DNA from: Halotia branconii CENA392
GTDB lineage: Bacteria > Cyanobacteriota > Cyanobacteriia > Cyanobacteriales > Nostocaceae
Direction of reading: 5' to 3'
Assembly (NCBI RefSeq): GCF_029953635.1
Contig: NZ_CP124543.1
Coordinates: 4,567,455 to 4,631,454 of the forward strand
Length of the DNA stretch: 64,000 bases
Positions 1 to 8,559 of the stretch are shown here, piece after piece (positions within the stretch are counted from its first letter, which is position 1; the number at the start of each line of letters is the position of its first letter). Below the pieces are notes generated by a model. The model made no database searches and was not told the DNA's origin. It saw only the letters and a list, made by a program, of their open reading frames with translations. The translations under genes were made by a program, and so were the position numbers.

Positions 1-1
1 A

Positions 2-1057
2 GTATCACAAACAGAATTAGGTTGGCAATTAATTCAACCACCAATTAAGCCAGAACAACCTGTTTTTTCTTCAGATTTCAAACGTAATCTGATAGTAGGA
101 TTAGTTGCTAGCATCCTCTTAGGAATTGGTGCTGCTTTGTTACTAGAAAAACTGGATAGCACCTACCATAGTGTTCAAGCTTTAAAAGATAAAGTTAAAT
201 TGCCATTATTAGGAAATATTCCCTTTGAACAGCAAGTTAAAAATCATCAAGACCGTGCCTATATCCATGCACATCGAAATAAAAGCAAGTTACCGCTGTT
301 AGGAAACAATCCATTTGAAAGGCAAATTGAAACTAGTCAAAATCGTATTTTTACTCAAAAGTCCTCTATAGTAGCAGTGCAAAATCCTGTTTCTGAGGGT
401 AGCTATGGTTCGACTGTTGAACCAAATCAAGATTACAATCACTACTCTCCAAACTTTTTAGAAGCTTTAAGAGTACTATATACGAATATTCAACTACTCA
501 GTTCTGATCGCCAGATTCACTCAATTACGATTAGTTCAGCTACCCTTGGTGATGGTAAGTCTACAGTTGCGTTTCATTTAGCTCAAATAGCTACAGCAAT
601 GGGACAACGAGTACTACTTGTAGATGCTGATTTTCGCCAACCAGTTATTCATGCACTATCAGATTTAAATAATTTATGGGGATTGAGTAATTTAATTTCT
701 ACCAACTTACCAACTCAAGAAGTGATCCGCAAACTACCTTCTATGAATCAATTATCTGTAATCACTGCTGGCCCAACACCGCCAGATCCTACAAAATTGT
801 TATCATCTGACAAGATGAAGCGACTGATGGCAGATTTTCATAATACTTTTGATCTAGTAATTTATGATGTCCCTCATTTAATCGGACTAGCTGATGCAAG
901 CTTAGTAGCACCCCATACTGATGGTCTTTTAATGGTGGTGAGGATGGATAAAACAAATTCATCGGTATTAAATCAAGCTTTAGATAACCTAAAAATTTCC
1001 CGATTGAATGTATTAGGTATAGTTGGGAATGGTGAAAAAATTAACTTTAGCAGCTAG
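2..1057 (+). CDS. Exopolysaccharide tyrosine autokinase (Wzc/BY-kinase type), 5' end outside window
   Basis: The frame is open from base 2, so the gene starts left of the window; an internal ATG at 137 is not the true start. The visible part begins with the end of a Wzz-like region and a membrane helix (NLIVGLVASILLGIGAALLL), then a linker and a cytoplasmic P-loop kinase: Walker A ATLGDGKST (about residues 139-147 counted from the ATG at 137), Walker A' LLVDADF and Walker B LVIYDVP. Proteins of this family regulate chain length and export of surface polysaccharide together with Wza/Wzx/Wzy-type partners. The usual tyrosine-rich tail is missing: the protein ends ...GEKINFSS. The linker holds two copies of a KLPLLGN-PFE-Q segment 30 residues apart, which looks like an internal duplication. 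The family is clear; its particular polysaccharide cannot be told from here. Confidence 0.85.
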   Translation, partial: VSQTELGWQLIQPPIKPEQPVFSSDFKRNLIVGLVASILLGIGAALLLEKLDSTYHSVQALKDKVKLPLLGNIPFEQQVKNHQDRAYIHAHRNKSKLPLLGNNPFERQIETSQNRIFTQKSSIVAVQNPVSEGSYGSTVEPNQDYNHYSPNFLEALRVLYTNIQLLSSDRQIHSITISSATLGDGKSTVAFHLAQIATAMGQRVLLVDADFRQPVIHALSDLNNLWGLSNLISTNLPTQEVIRKLPSMNQLSVITAGPTPPDPTKLLSSDKMKRLMADFHNTFDLVIYDVPHLIGLADASLVAPHTDGLLMVVRMDKTNSSVLNQALDNLKISRLNVLGIVGNGEKINFSS

Positions 1058-1091
1058 AAAATACTAATTTAAATTGCATCTTGAAAGTTTC

Positions 1092-1111
1092 CGGCTTCAG
1101 TTACGAAGCCG
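1092..1111 (+). terminator. Hairpin after the tyrosine kinase gene
   Basis: CGGCTTC and GAAGCCG form a perfect 7-bp stem around a 6-base loop, 34 bases past the kinase stop codon. The T-rich stretch that follows is weak (ATTTGATAGTTTT), so termination is plausible but not certain. Confidence 0.4.
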
Positions 1112-1212
1112 ATTTGATAGTTTTAAATTGAGAACAAATCAGTTCATGATAGTTGCTATCGTCAACTTCTTCTCGATTGTTTCTCAAATATTCTGTATGG
1201 TTGTCACAATCA

Positions 1213-1440
1213 CTACCTTAATAGTCTGTTAGTGCTGATAATGATTAAGATTAACAGCACTAATTGGATTTGCCAAGGAGCTAAAACCAAACTCAAAACT
1301 AGACAGATAATTGTAAACAACCCTATAAGATAAGCTACCTCGTCATTACATTTTTTAGACAAATAGCCAGTCGCTAAACCAGTAAATAGTGGAATTAAAA
1401 AAAACAAAGGCATTTTTACTAATCTCGGAACTAAAGACAT
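1213..1440 (-). CDS. Small hydrophobic membrane protein, unknown function
   Basis: A 75-residue protein if the ATG at 1440 is used; a TTG twelve bases upstream is in frame but lies inside an inverted repeat. Hydrophobicity suggests about three membrane segments (MPLFFLIPLFTGLATGYL, AYLIGLFTIICLVLSLVL and WQIQLVLLILIII), with a short polar turn KKCNDE between the first two. No enzyme or transporter motif is visible. It lies opposite to both neighbours. I do not recognise the family. Coding status rests on length and a coherent membrane-protein composition. Confidence 0.5.
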   Translation of the reverse strand: MSLVPRLVKMPLFFLIPLFTGLATGYLSKKCNDEVAYLIGLFTIICLVLSLVLAPWQIQLVLLILIIISTNRLLR

Positions 1441-1442
1441 AG

Positions 1443-1462
1443 TTGTTGACAAAAGTCAACAA
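1443..1462. promoter_or_regulatory. Perfect 8-bp inverted repeat at the start of the small membrane protein gene
   Basis: TTGTTGAC, four A bases, then GTCAACAA. It ends 2 bases upstream of the ATG at 1440 on the minus strand. It could be a repressor operator or an mRNA hairpin that hides the start site. No Shine-Dalgarno sequence is visible there. Confidence 0.35.
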
Positions 1463-1659
1463 AAATATATCGAAACTGTGTTTCTAATTGTGAATAATTT
1501 TACATCTAACAAGGTTTACGTCACAACACTCTATAGAAATAAACAGTGTATAAAGTCAAGATTATGCAGTGATCCGGTAAATTAGCTTAACACTTAGCGC
1601 TAGTGCTGTAAGAACGATCTAGCATATTACCCTTAGAAGTATTTTAAGTTAAACACTCA

Positions 1660-3819
1660 ATGCTGAACATTCCTCAACTACTGGCAACTGAACTAGACCT
1701 TAAACCCTATCAGGTGCAAAACGCGCTGGAACTTTTGGCTGAGGGTGCAACAATCCCTTTTATTGCGCGTTACCGTAAGGAGCGTACCAATGAAATGAAT
1801 GAAGTCCAATTGCGCGATCTTGCTGACAGGTATACTTACTTAACAGAACTGGAAGAACGCAAATCAGTAATTTTAAATGCGATCGCCGAACAAGGTAAAC
1901 TCACCGATGAACTAAAAGCGAAAATTATACCCTGTTTACAAAAAACTGAACTTGAGGATTTATACTTACCCTATCGACCTAAGCGGCGTACCCGCGCCAC
2001 TATCGCTAGAGAAAAAGGACTAGAACCACTAGCAGATTTCATCAAGTCATTAAATGTCAAAAATGCTGTGTTGGCTTCATTAGAAGAGGAAGCAGCTAAA
2101 TATATTTCTGAGACTCAAGGAGTTAAAACACCACAAGAAGCTTTAAAAGGTGCGGCTGACATCTTAGCGGAAGAGGTGGCAGAAAAAGCAGAGCTACGCG
2201 CATATATTCGAGATTATCTGCTAGAAGATGGGGTATTTGTCTCTCGCATCAAAGACGATTTCCCAGAAGGAACAACTAAATTTGAGATGTACCGTAACTA
2301 TCAGATTAAGGTGAAGAATGTTGCACCTCATAATATGCTGGCCTTGTGTCGGGGTGAAACTGAGAAAGTATTAAATTTTGAAATTGCCTTTGATGAAGAT
2401 ACAGTACTTTCGTATTTAGAATCCCAGGAAATTAACACAAAAATCCGGATAATTCGTGATTTTTATCAAACAATGTTGAAAGATGCATTCAATCGTTTGA
2501 TGAAAACTTCTCTGATAGGAGAAGTAATTTCCCAAAAGAAAACTTACGCAGATATTGAATCAATCAAAACATTTGAAGCTAATCTGCGGGAGTTATTGCT
2601 ATCAGCACCAGCGGGAATGAAACCTACGCTGGCAATAGATCCCGGATTTAGAACTGGCTGTAAAGTTGCAGTACTCGATCAAACAGGTAAATTCTTGGAA
2701 TATCAGGCAGTGTTTCCTCACCAAGCCGCTGAACAACGTACTAAAGCTGCACAAACTATTCAGAACCTCATTGAAAAATACCACATTGAATTAATTGCTA
2801 TAGGTAACGGTACAGCTTCCCGTGAAACAGATGAATTTGTCTTGCAAGTATTACAAGCAATAGACCGTAAACCCATCAAAGTAATGGTAAATGAGTCTGG
2901 CGCATCTATATATTCTGCAAGTAAAGTCGCACTAGAAGAGTTTCCCGATTTAGATGTTACAGTGCGTGGTGCAATTAGTATCGGTCGCCGCTTACAAGAT
3001 CCTTTAGCTGAACTTGTAAAAATTGACCCCAAATCGATTGGTGTAGGACAATACCAACACGATGTCGATCAAAAGTTGCTGAAAAAGAAGTTGGATGAAA
3101 CTGTAGAAAGTTGCGTTAACTATGTTGGGGTAGATTTAAATACCGCTTCTAAAGAACTTTTGACCTTTGTTTCTGGAATTACCGCAGCGGTTGCTAATAA
3201 CATTGTCGCCTATCGCAACCAGTACGGAGCTTTTAAAAATCGTCGGCAACTCTTGAAGATAGCAAAGTTAGGGCCAAAAGCGTTTGAACAAGCTGCGGGT
3301 TTTCTTCGCATTCGTGGTAGTGAGAACCCTTTAGATAATACAGCTGTTCATCCAGAAAGTTACTCAGTAGTAGAAGCGATCGCCTCTGATTTGAATGTAC
3401 CGTTAAATCAGGTAACGCAAATTGCCGAAAAACTTAAAAAGACAAATTTAAAGAGATATGTGACTGAGACTGTCGGTGAACCTACGTTGCGCGACATTCT
3501 TGGCGAACTGGAAAAACCAGGTAGAGATCCTCGTGCTGACTTTAAATATGCCACCTTTAAAGAAGGAATTAAAGAAATTACCGACTTACAGGTGGGAATG
3601 GAATTGGAAGGAATTGTGACAAATGTTGCCAATTTCGGTGCATTTGTAGATATCGGCGTGCATCAAGATGGTTTAGTACATATTTCCCAATTAGCTGACA
3701 GATTCGTAGACGATCCTAAAAAAGTTGTCAAAGTTGGACAAGTTGTCAAAGTAAAAGTGCTAGAAGTCAACGAGAAATTAAAGCGGATTAGCTTATCGAT
3801 GAAAGCACTTAAACAATAA
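1660..3819 (+). CDS. tex: Tex-family RNA-binding transcription accessory protein
   Basis: A full-length Tex protein of 719 residues, a cytoplasmic nucleic-acid-binding factor. The domain order is an N-terminal helical Tex domain (IPFIARYRKERT near residue 33), a YqgF-like RNase H fold (TLAIDPGFRTGCKVAVLDQ, about 324-342), two helix-hairpin-helix motifs (ELLTFVSGITAAVANNIVAY and the GPKAFEQAAGFLRI region, about 505-560), and a C-terminal S1 RNA-binding domain (GIVTNVANFGAFVDIGVHQD, about 649-668). The start ATG at 1660 gives the usual N-terminus. Tex is linked to transcription control and RNA metabolism in other bacteria; what it does in cyanobacteria is unclear. It may share a transcript with the ferredoxin 40 bases downstream. 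Confidence 0.95.
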   Translation: MLNIPQLLATELDLKPYQVQNALELLAEGATIPFIARYRKERTNEMNEVQLRDLADRYTYLTELEERKSVILNAIAEQGKLTDELKAKIIPCLQKTELEDLYLPYRPKRRTRATIAREKGLEPLADFIKSLNVKNAVLASLEEEAAKYISETQGVKTPQEALKGAADILAEEVAEKAELRAYIRDYLLEDGVFVSRIKDDFPEGTTKFEMYRNYQIKVKNVAPHNMLALCRGETEKVLNFEIAFDEDTVLSYLESQEINTKIRIIRDFYQTMLKDAFNRLMKTSLIGEVISQKKTYADIESIKTFEANLRELLLSAPAGMKPTLAIDPGFRTGCKVAVLDQTGKFLEYQAVFPHQAAEQRTKAAQTIQNLIEKYHIELIAIGNGTASRETDEFVLQVLQAIDRKPIKVMVNESGASIYSASKVALEEFPDLDVTVRGAISIGRRLQDPLAELVKIDPKSIGVGQYQHDVDQKLLKKKLDETVESCVNYVGVDLNTASKELLTFVSGITAAVANNIVAYRNQYGAFKNRRQLLKIAKLGPKAFEQAAGFLRIRGSENPLDNTAVHPESYSVVEAIASDLNVPLNQVTQIAEKLKKTNLKRYVTETVGEPTLRDILGELEKPGRDPRADFKYATFKEGIKEITDLQVGMELEGIVTNVANFGAFVDIGVHQDGLVHISQLADRFVDDPKKVVKVGQVVKVKVLEVNEKLKRISLSMKALKQ

Positions 3820-3836
3820 AAATTTTTTGTGTCTTT

Positions 3837-3860
3837 TAATTACGAATTACGAATTAGTTA
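3837..3860 (+). repeat. Short tandem 7-bp repeat (ATTACGA type)
   Basis: ATTACGA is repeated in tandem and partly degraded (TAATTACGAATTACGAATTA). This STRR class is common in Nostocales gaps. It fills the space between tex and the ferredoxin and takes the place where a ribosome binding site would be expected. Confidence 0.6.
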
Positions 3861-4183
3861 TGACAGTTTACCAAGTTCGACTTGTAAATCCAGCAATAGG
3901 ATTAGATCGTACTATTTTAGTACCCGATGATCAATATATCCTCGATATAGCCGAAGAAGTTGGTATTCGCCTACCTTCTGGATGCAAACAAGGTGAATGT
4001 TCCGCCTGTATTGCCAAACTTGTTGATGGAGAAGTTAATCAAGGTGAGCAAAAATTTTTGCGACCAGATGAAATCAAAGCTGGCTACGTTGTAACTTGTG
4101 TCACTTACCCTTTATCTAATTGCACTTTAGAAACTCATCAAGAACAAGTTTTGTACAAAGCAGCGCTTTATTATCAGCAGTAA
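3860..4183 (+). CDS. Plant-type [2Fe-2S] ferredoxin
   Basis: A soluble one-electron carrier of 107 residues from the ATG at 3860 (MTVYQVRLVNP), which matches ferredoxin N-termini; the in-frame ATG at 3827 would add eleven residues encoded by repeat DNA. The cluster ligands fit the C-X4-C-X2-C...C pattern: CKQGECSAC followed by VVTC about 30 residues later. The tail ...SNCTLETHQEQVLY resembles both PetF and the heterocyst ferredoxin FdxH, and the C-terminus is extended by KAALYYQQ. It probably donates electrons from photosystem I to a partner that cannot be identified here. Head-to-tail with tex, so co-transcription is possible. Confidence 0.9.
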   Translation: MTVYQVRLVNPAIGLDRTILVPDDQYILDIAEEVGIRLPSGCKQGECSACIAKLVDGEVNQGEQKFLRPDEIKAGYVVTCVTYPLSNCTLETHQEQVLYKAALYYQQ

Positions 4184-4220
4184 GGAACTTCCAACTAAAA
4201 AATATCTCATCGCTATTTAG

Positions 4221-4250
4221 GCAGGGGAGCAGGGAGCAGGGAGCAGGGGG
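4221..4250 (+). repeat. Purine-rich 7-bp STRR (GGGAGCA)
   Basis: About four tandem copies of GGGAGCA/GGGGAGC between the ferredoxin and the permease. The same class recurs, in either orientation, near 16380, 17710, 19780 and 56470. Confidence 0.75.
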
Positions 4251-4394
4251 AAAGAGAAATATATTATCTGAGTAAATTGGATAATTTATTTTCTGGAAGT
4301 CCCTGACTTAGATTTAACCAATATCCCAACCTTGTAATGATATTTTCAGCAATGAAACCTACATCTTAAATCATCTAAAACAAGGAGATAAAAG

Positions 4395-5681
4395 ATGTCT
4401 GCTACCAATTCACAACCCCAGCTACAAAGAGAGTTAGGGGTTTTTGGTGCTACTTTGATGGGACTGGGTTCAATTATCGGTACAGGTGTATTTGTCAGTA
4501 TTGGCATTGCTACAGGCATTGCCGGGTCTGCGGTAATTGTAGCAGTAGCAATTGGTGCGATCGTTGCTACCTGTAATGGATTAAACAGCGCTCAGTTGGC
4601 AGCTAACCATGCTGTAAGCGGTGGTACTTATGAATATGGCTATAAATATCTCACCCCTGCATTTGGCTTTACAGCAGGTTGGATGTTTTTGGTAGCAAAG
4701 ACTGCTTCTGCCGCCACTGCCGCTTTGGGTTTTGCTGGTTACTTACTAAATATTTTGGGATTAAGTGCTAATTGGGTTATTCCTACGGCTCTCTTAGCTG
4801 TAATGATGATGACGCTGATTGTGTTGAATGGTATTCGACGCTCTAGTATTGTAAATACCGTGATTGTCTCGATAACGCTATTATCTTTAGGATTTTTTAT
4901 CCTTGTTTGTCTACCCCGTGCGACTGAAGTGGGGATTGAAAATTTGACACCTTTCTTTACCACTTCCCCTAGAGCAGTACTTCATGCTAGCGCCTTAATG
5001 TTTGTTGCTTATACAGGCTATGGTCGCATTGCCACAATGGGGGAAGAAGCACGTTCCCCAAGAAAGACAATTCCTCAAGCGATGATTGTTTGTCTATTGC
5101 TCACCATGTTACTTTACATGACGGTGGCAACGGTTGGTATTGGGGCTGTAGGGGTGAATGTTTTGGGCAATGCTACAGGACAAACAAAGGCAGCTCCCTT
5201 AGAAGTAGCAGTTCGTAGCATTGCAGGTTCAAGTGCGGCTTTTGTGTTAGCTATTGGTGCGATGACAGCAATGTTGGGTGTGCTTTTGAACTTAATTTTA
5301 GGGTTATCCCGCGTGTTACTAGCAATGGGACGGCGCTCAGATGCTCCAAGATTTTTAGCACGATTGAACCAGCAACAGACAGCTCCATCCAGAGCTGTAA
5401 TTGTAGTAGGAGGAGCGATCGCTGTGTTGGTATTATTAGGTAATGTCAAAACCACATGGTCTTTTAGCGCCTTTAGTGTTTTGATTTACTATGCAGTGAC
5501 TAATTTAGCCGCCTTGAAACTCACCCCATCAGAGCGACTCTATCCTGTATGGGTGGGTTGGATAGGTCTTGTATCTTGCCTGTTCTTAGCTTTCTGGGTA
5601 GAGTCTACTATTTGGCAAGTAGGTTTAGGATTGATTGGTGCTGGTTTAATTTGGCACAAAGTACGGCGAACAATATTGTAA
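4395..5681 (+). CDS. APC-superfamily amino acid permease
   Basis: An inner-membrane secondary transporter of 428 residues with about 12 predicted helices. The family hallmark near the N-terminus is visible: GLGSIIGTGVFVSIGIATG (about residues 22-40), the unwound TM1 substrate site of LeuT-fold amino acid/polyamine transporters. TM6 (VLHASALMFVAYTGYGRIATMGEEARSP, about 196-223) also fits, including the G(E)E-R loop. Strong Shine-Dalgarno AAGGAG at 4382, seven bases before the ATG. The substrate cannot be predicted. Likely monocistronic: convergent with hemH on the right. Confidence 0.9.
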   Translation: MSATNSQPQLQRELGVFGATLMGLGSIIGTGVFVSIGIATGIAGSAVIVAVAIGAIVATCNGLNSAQLAANHAVSGGTYEYGYKYLTPAFGFTAGWMFLVAKTASAATAALGFAGYLLNILGLSANWVIPTALLAVMMMTLIVLNGIRRSSIVNTVIVSITLLSLGFFILVCLPRATEVGIENLTPFFTTSPRAVLHASALMFVAYTGYGRIATMGEEARSPRKTIPQAMIVCLLLTMLLYMTVATVGIGAVGVNVLGNATGQTKAAPLEVAVRSIAGSSAAFVLAIGAMTAMLGVLLNLILGLSRVLLAMGRRSDAPRFLARLNQQQTAPSRAVIVVGGAIAVLVLLGNVKTTWSFSAFSVLIYYAVTNLAALKLTPSERLYPVWVGWIGLVSCLFLAFWVESTIWQVGLGLIGAGLIWHKVRRTIL

Positions 5682-5745
5682 ATTCAGGGAACAGGGAAAA
5701 GAAGCAGTGTTTCGACTACGCTCAATGCCCAATGCCCCATGCCCT

Positions 5746-6912
5746 TTACTGCAAAAGCCCAATCATGTGCAGTAGACCATGACCAGTAACCAGCTCGATA
5801 ATTAAAGCAATAAAACCTAACATAGCAATTCGACCATTCCAAACTTCGGCGCTAGTAGTTAAGCCCCACTCCCAGCGTTCTTGGGGATACATCTTGACCC
5901 TTTTCTTCATTTGGGCGGCTTGCGAAAGCTTGAAACTAGGGTTTTTCAGCGCATCAATTACCAAGTCTGCTAGTGCTTGAATAAATACTGGATGGGTATT
6001 AGGAGCAGGCACACGGCGGAAGTTGTGAATCCCTGCTTCTTCTGCTACTTCCCGATATTCAATGTCAATTTCTTGGAGTGTCTCAATGTGTTCTGAGACA
6101 AAACTGATAGGCACGACGACCAAATCTTTTACCCCTTGTGCGCCCAGTTCTTTAAGGGCATCCTCAGTATAGGGTTGTAGCCATTCTACTGGGCCGACGC
6201 GACTTTGGTAAGCTAAGGTGTGGAGATTAGGTCGATTGAGAGTCTGCATAATCAAAGCAGTACAATCTTCAATTTCTTGCTGGTAAGGATCACCTGCTTC
6301 TTCAACATAGCTTTTAGGAACACCGTGGGCACTGAAGAAGATATGAACTTGATCAGGATTAGGAAACTGTTTAAGTTCTTGAGCTATGAGTTCCGCCATA
6401 GCTTGGAGATAGCTTGGTTGTTTATACCAGGAAGGAATAACGGTATAATCAAGACGCTGAAGCTTTGGATTTTCTTGCCAAAGTTTCTCTAATAGCCGGA
6501 AACTAGAACCACTAGTACTGATGGAAAATTGAGGATATAGTGGCAGAATCACTAAGCGATCAATATTGTCTTGGGTAAGCATAGCGATCGCTTCTTCAGT
6601 ATACGGATGCCAATAACGCATTCCTACATAAATATTGGCTTCTTGCCCCAAATAGTCTAACTTTTCCTTTAAAGCTTCTCCTTGAGCCTCAGTAATTCGC
6701 CGTAAAGGCGAACCACCACCGATTTGCTTATAGTTTTCTTGAGATGTGCCGGTTCGCCGTGAGGCAATAAACCAGGCTAGGGGTTTTTGCAACCAGCGAA
6801 ACGGTAGGCGAATAATTTCCGGATCTGAAAACAGGTTATACAAAAACGGCCCGACATCCTCTAACTTGTCAGGTCCACCGAGATTGAGTAATAAGACGCC
6901 TACACGACTCAT
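5746..6912 (-). CDS. hemH: Ferrochelatase with C-terminal chlorophyll-binding-like tail
   Basis: Inserts Fe2+ into protoporphyrin IX, the last step of protoheme synthesis. The catalytic core covers about residues 1-325: N-terminal VGVLLLNLGGPD, the active-site His in FFSAHGVPKSYVEEAGDPY (about 192-210), and the metal-site acidic segment FVSEHIETLQEIDIEY (about 271-286). A spacer leads to a single membrane helix with the LHC/HLIP motif AEVWNGRIAMLGF (about 353-366), the CAB-like tail typical of cyanobacterial and plastid ferrochelatase II. That tail anchors the enzyme in thylakoids and may bind chlorophyll, tying heme output to pigment supply. Divergent from the methyltransferase at 7006; the shared 93-bp gap must hold both promoters. 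Confidence 0.97.
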   Translation of the reverse strand: MSRVGVLLLNLGGPDKLEDVGPFLYNLFSDPEIIRLPFRWLQKPLAWFIASRRTGTSQENYKQIGGGSPLRRITEAQGEALKEKLDYLGQEANIYVGMRYWHPYTEEAIAMLTQDNIDRLVILPLYPQFSISTSGSSFRLLEKLWQENPKLQRLDYTVIPSWYKQPSYLQAMAELIAQELKQFPNPDQVHIFFSAHGVPKSYVEEAGDPYQQEIEDCTALIMQTLNRPNLHTLAYQSRVGPVEWLQPYTEDALKELGAQGVKDLVVVPISFVSEHIETLQEIDIEYREVAEEAGIHNFRRVPAPNTHPVFIQALADLVIDALKNPSFKLSQAAQMKKRVKMYPQERWEWGLTTSAEVWNGRIAMLGFIALIIELVTGHGLLHMIGLLQ

Positions 6913-7005
6913 AGCAGTTACTTTCCCCCAATCTTTTCAGGTTTTTTACTAATGTTAACAATATATCTTTATTAAATATAGAGCTTAATAGTCAGGAAAG
7001 ATGCA

Positions 7006-7632
7006 ATGGCAACAATTTTAAGAGATTGGAGTTACCGTTATCAATGGTTGTATGATGGTATTTCGCGGTTAGCAGCTGTCAGCGTAGGTGGTGAAGCTCG
7101 TTTTCGGCAACTCGCTTTACAAAGCTTAACAATTCACTCAGATACTCAAGTTTTAGATTTATGTTGCGGTAGTGGTCAATCGACGCAATTTTTGGTGAAA
7201 TCTTCACAAAATGTCATCGGATTAGATGCTTCACCGTTGTCTTTGCAACGCGCTCAAAAAAATGTACCTGAAGCTTCCTATGTGGAAGCTTTTGCAGAAA
7301 AAATGCCGTTTGCAGATTATCTGTTTGATGTGGTTCATACCAGCGCGGCGCTACATGAGATGCAACCTGAACAACTGCAAAAAATTATTCGTGAAGTTCA
7401 TCGAGTGTTAAAGCCGGGAGGAAAGTTTGTGTTAGTAGATTTTCATGCTCCTACTAATCCTCTATTTTGGCCTGGGTTATCACTATTCTTACTGTTGTTT
7501 GAGACGGAAACGGCTTGGAAGTTGCTAAAAACTGATTTACCCGGTTTATTAACTGAAATTGGGTTTGAGGTAGGTGAGCCAGTTTTGTATGCGGGGGGTA
7601 GTTTGCAGGTAATACAGGCAAAAAAAGTGTAA
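7006..7632 (+). CDS. Class I SAM-dependent methyltransferase
   Basis: A soluble protein of 208 residues with the Rossmann-fold SAM site: motif I VLDLCCGSGQSTQFL (about 49-63), acidic loop VIGLDASPLSLQRA (about 71-84), a motif II/III region FDVVHTSAALHEM (about 107-119) and VLKPGGKFVLVDFHAP (about 134-149). It belongs to the UbiE/Coq5-like Methyltransf_11 group, where substrates vary (quinones, small metabolites), so none is assigned. Shine-Dalgarno AGGAAAG about 5-11 bases before the ATG; a weak promoter TTAACA-16-TATAGA lies at about 6955-6982. Confidence 0.85.
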   Translation: MATILRDWSYRYQWLYDGISRLAAVSVGGEARFRQLALQSLTIHSDTQVLDLCCGSGQSTQFLVKSSQNVIGLDASPLSLQRAQKNVPEASYVEAFAEKMPFADYLFDVVHTSAALHEMQPEQLQKIIREVHRVLKPGGKFVLVDFHAPTNPLFWPGLSLFLLLFETETAWKLLKTDLPGLLTEIGFEVGEPVLYAGGSLQVIQAKKV

Positions 7633-7973
7633 GCTAAAAAACCACTTTTTGGTAGCTAAAGGCGATCGCTGATGTATAATCTTCCAAAAATGCGATCGCT
7701 AAACCATAGACTATTCTTTTTAACTCAACTGTCTTGGGACATAACTTTCTAAAATATATCTGCCTCAGTAGCTTAATTAATAACTATTTCAATATTCACA
7801 TTAGTAAACTTTGAGTGATTTCAGCTATTAAATACTGTAAAACAATAGAAAATCAAAAAAATACACATTTTGGATGTAATACTAATCGATATAAAATCAG
7901 ACACAAGTCAATGAGTTAAGTCTAAAATTAAAATTTTAGGAGCTTGATTTTTTTTATTTCTTCATTAAAAATA

Positions 7974-8059
7974 AAGATGTCCTCTAACGAATAGTAAGCA
8001 TCTTGGTAATAACCTAACCTTATCCAATGTCCGTAGTCCGCTAACGCGGACTTTTTTTT
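7974..8059 (+). ncRNA. Candidate small RNA with 5' hairpin and Rho-independent terminator
   Basis: The gap 7633-8559 has no convincing ORF, yet holds a compact transcript-like unit. A promoter-like pair TTGATT (7944-7949), 16 bases, TAAAAAT (7966-7972) leads into a hairpin AAGATG (7974-7979) / CATCTT (7999-8004), then about 30 bases without obvious pairing (GGTAATAACCTAACC...), then a strong terminator at 8035-8059. Predicted length is about 86 nt. A second unit of the same design, with a near-identical terminator stem, is at 39167-39239. It is not Yfr1: that family's conserved ACTCCTCACAC is absent. It could instead be only a terminator for the methyltransferase 400 bp upstream. Confidence 0.45.
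8035..8059 (+). terminator. Strong Rho-independent terminator
   Basis: AGTCCGC, loop TAAC, GCGGACT, followed by eight T bases (8052-8059, the first shared with the stem). The nearest protein gene on this strand ends 400 bp upstream, which is why a separate short transcript is proposed. Confidence 0.8.
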
Positions 8060-8114
8060 AGTTAACTAAATCCTGCAATTTATTCACTAAACCTTTTGCA
8101 TAAATACTTTTATA

Positions 8115-8180
8115 TTTCGCGCATAGGCGCATTCGCCGTCAGACGTTCCCGCAAGGGTAGACGCAAAGAAGAGCGCGAAA
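8115..8180. repeat. Small inverted-repeat element (GCGC-rich)
   Basis: TTTCGCGC at 8115-8122 is inverted as GCGCGAAA at 8173-8180, enclosing GC-rich sequence with the motif CCCGCAAGGG. A related sequence (TTTCGCGCATACCGC, then GGCGCAAAGGCGC) is at about 13388-13440. The rest of this gap up to 8559 includes a short AAGAAGTCGGGGATC repeat near 8255 and no recognisable gene. Confidence 0.5.
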
Positions 8181-8559
8181 AAACAACTTTTACAAGAAGT
8201 CTACTATAGCAATCCTATTTGATTTGTGAAAATTGAGAGGCTCAGATTCCTCAAAGAAGTCGGGGATCTTGTTGTTCACGAATGATTGAGGACTGCTATA
8301 TATATAATTAAATTTGACTAAACTTTCGCTTTTTTGATTAATTTGTAAAAATACAAGTATTGATGAAACAATCACAGGGACGTAAAACCAAAGCTCAGGA
8401 AATGCCCGATGCCATCGCAGGAGTCCCTGAGAAGCCCGCGCGCTCCCCTTTGCGATTAGTGCCGGGAGATGTCACTAAAGTATTACTGTGTCCAGAAAAT
8501 TTGCATGAATTGTAACTGATTCGCTAGGCTATTTATATTCTGGTTTTTTAAGGCGTGCT

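Noticed and set aside
7974..8059. Assignment as Yfr1
   Set aside because: The ultraconserved ACTCCTCACAC element of Yfr1 is missing.
8190..8375. 61-residue minus-strand ORF
   Set aside because: It contains KIPDFFEE from the common AAGAAGTCGGGGATC repeat and has no ribosome site.
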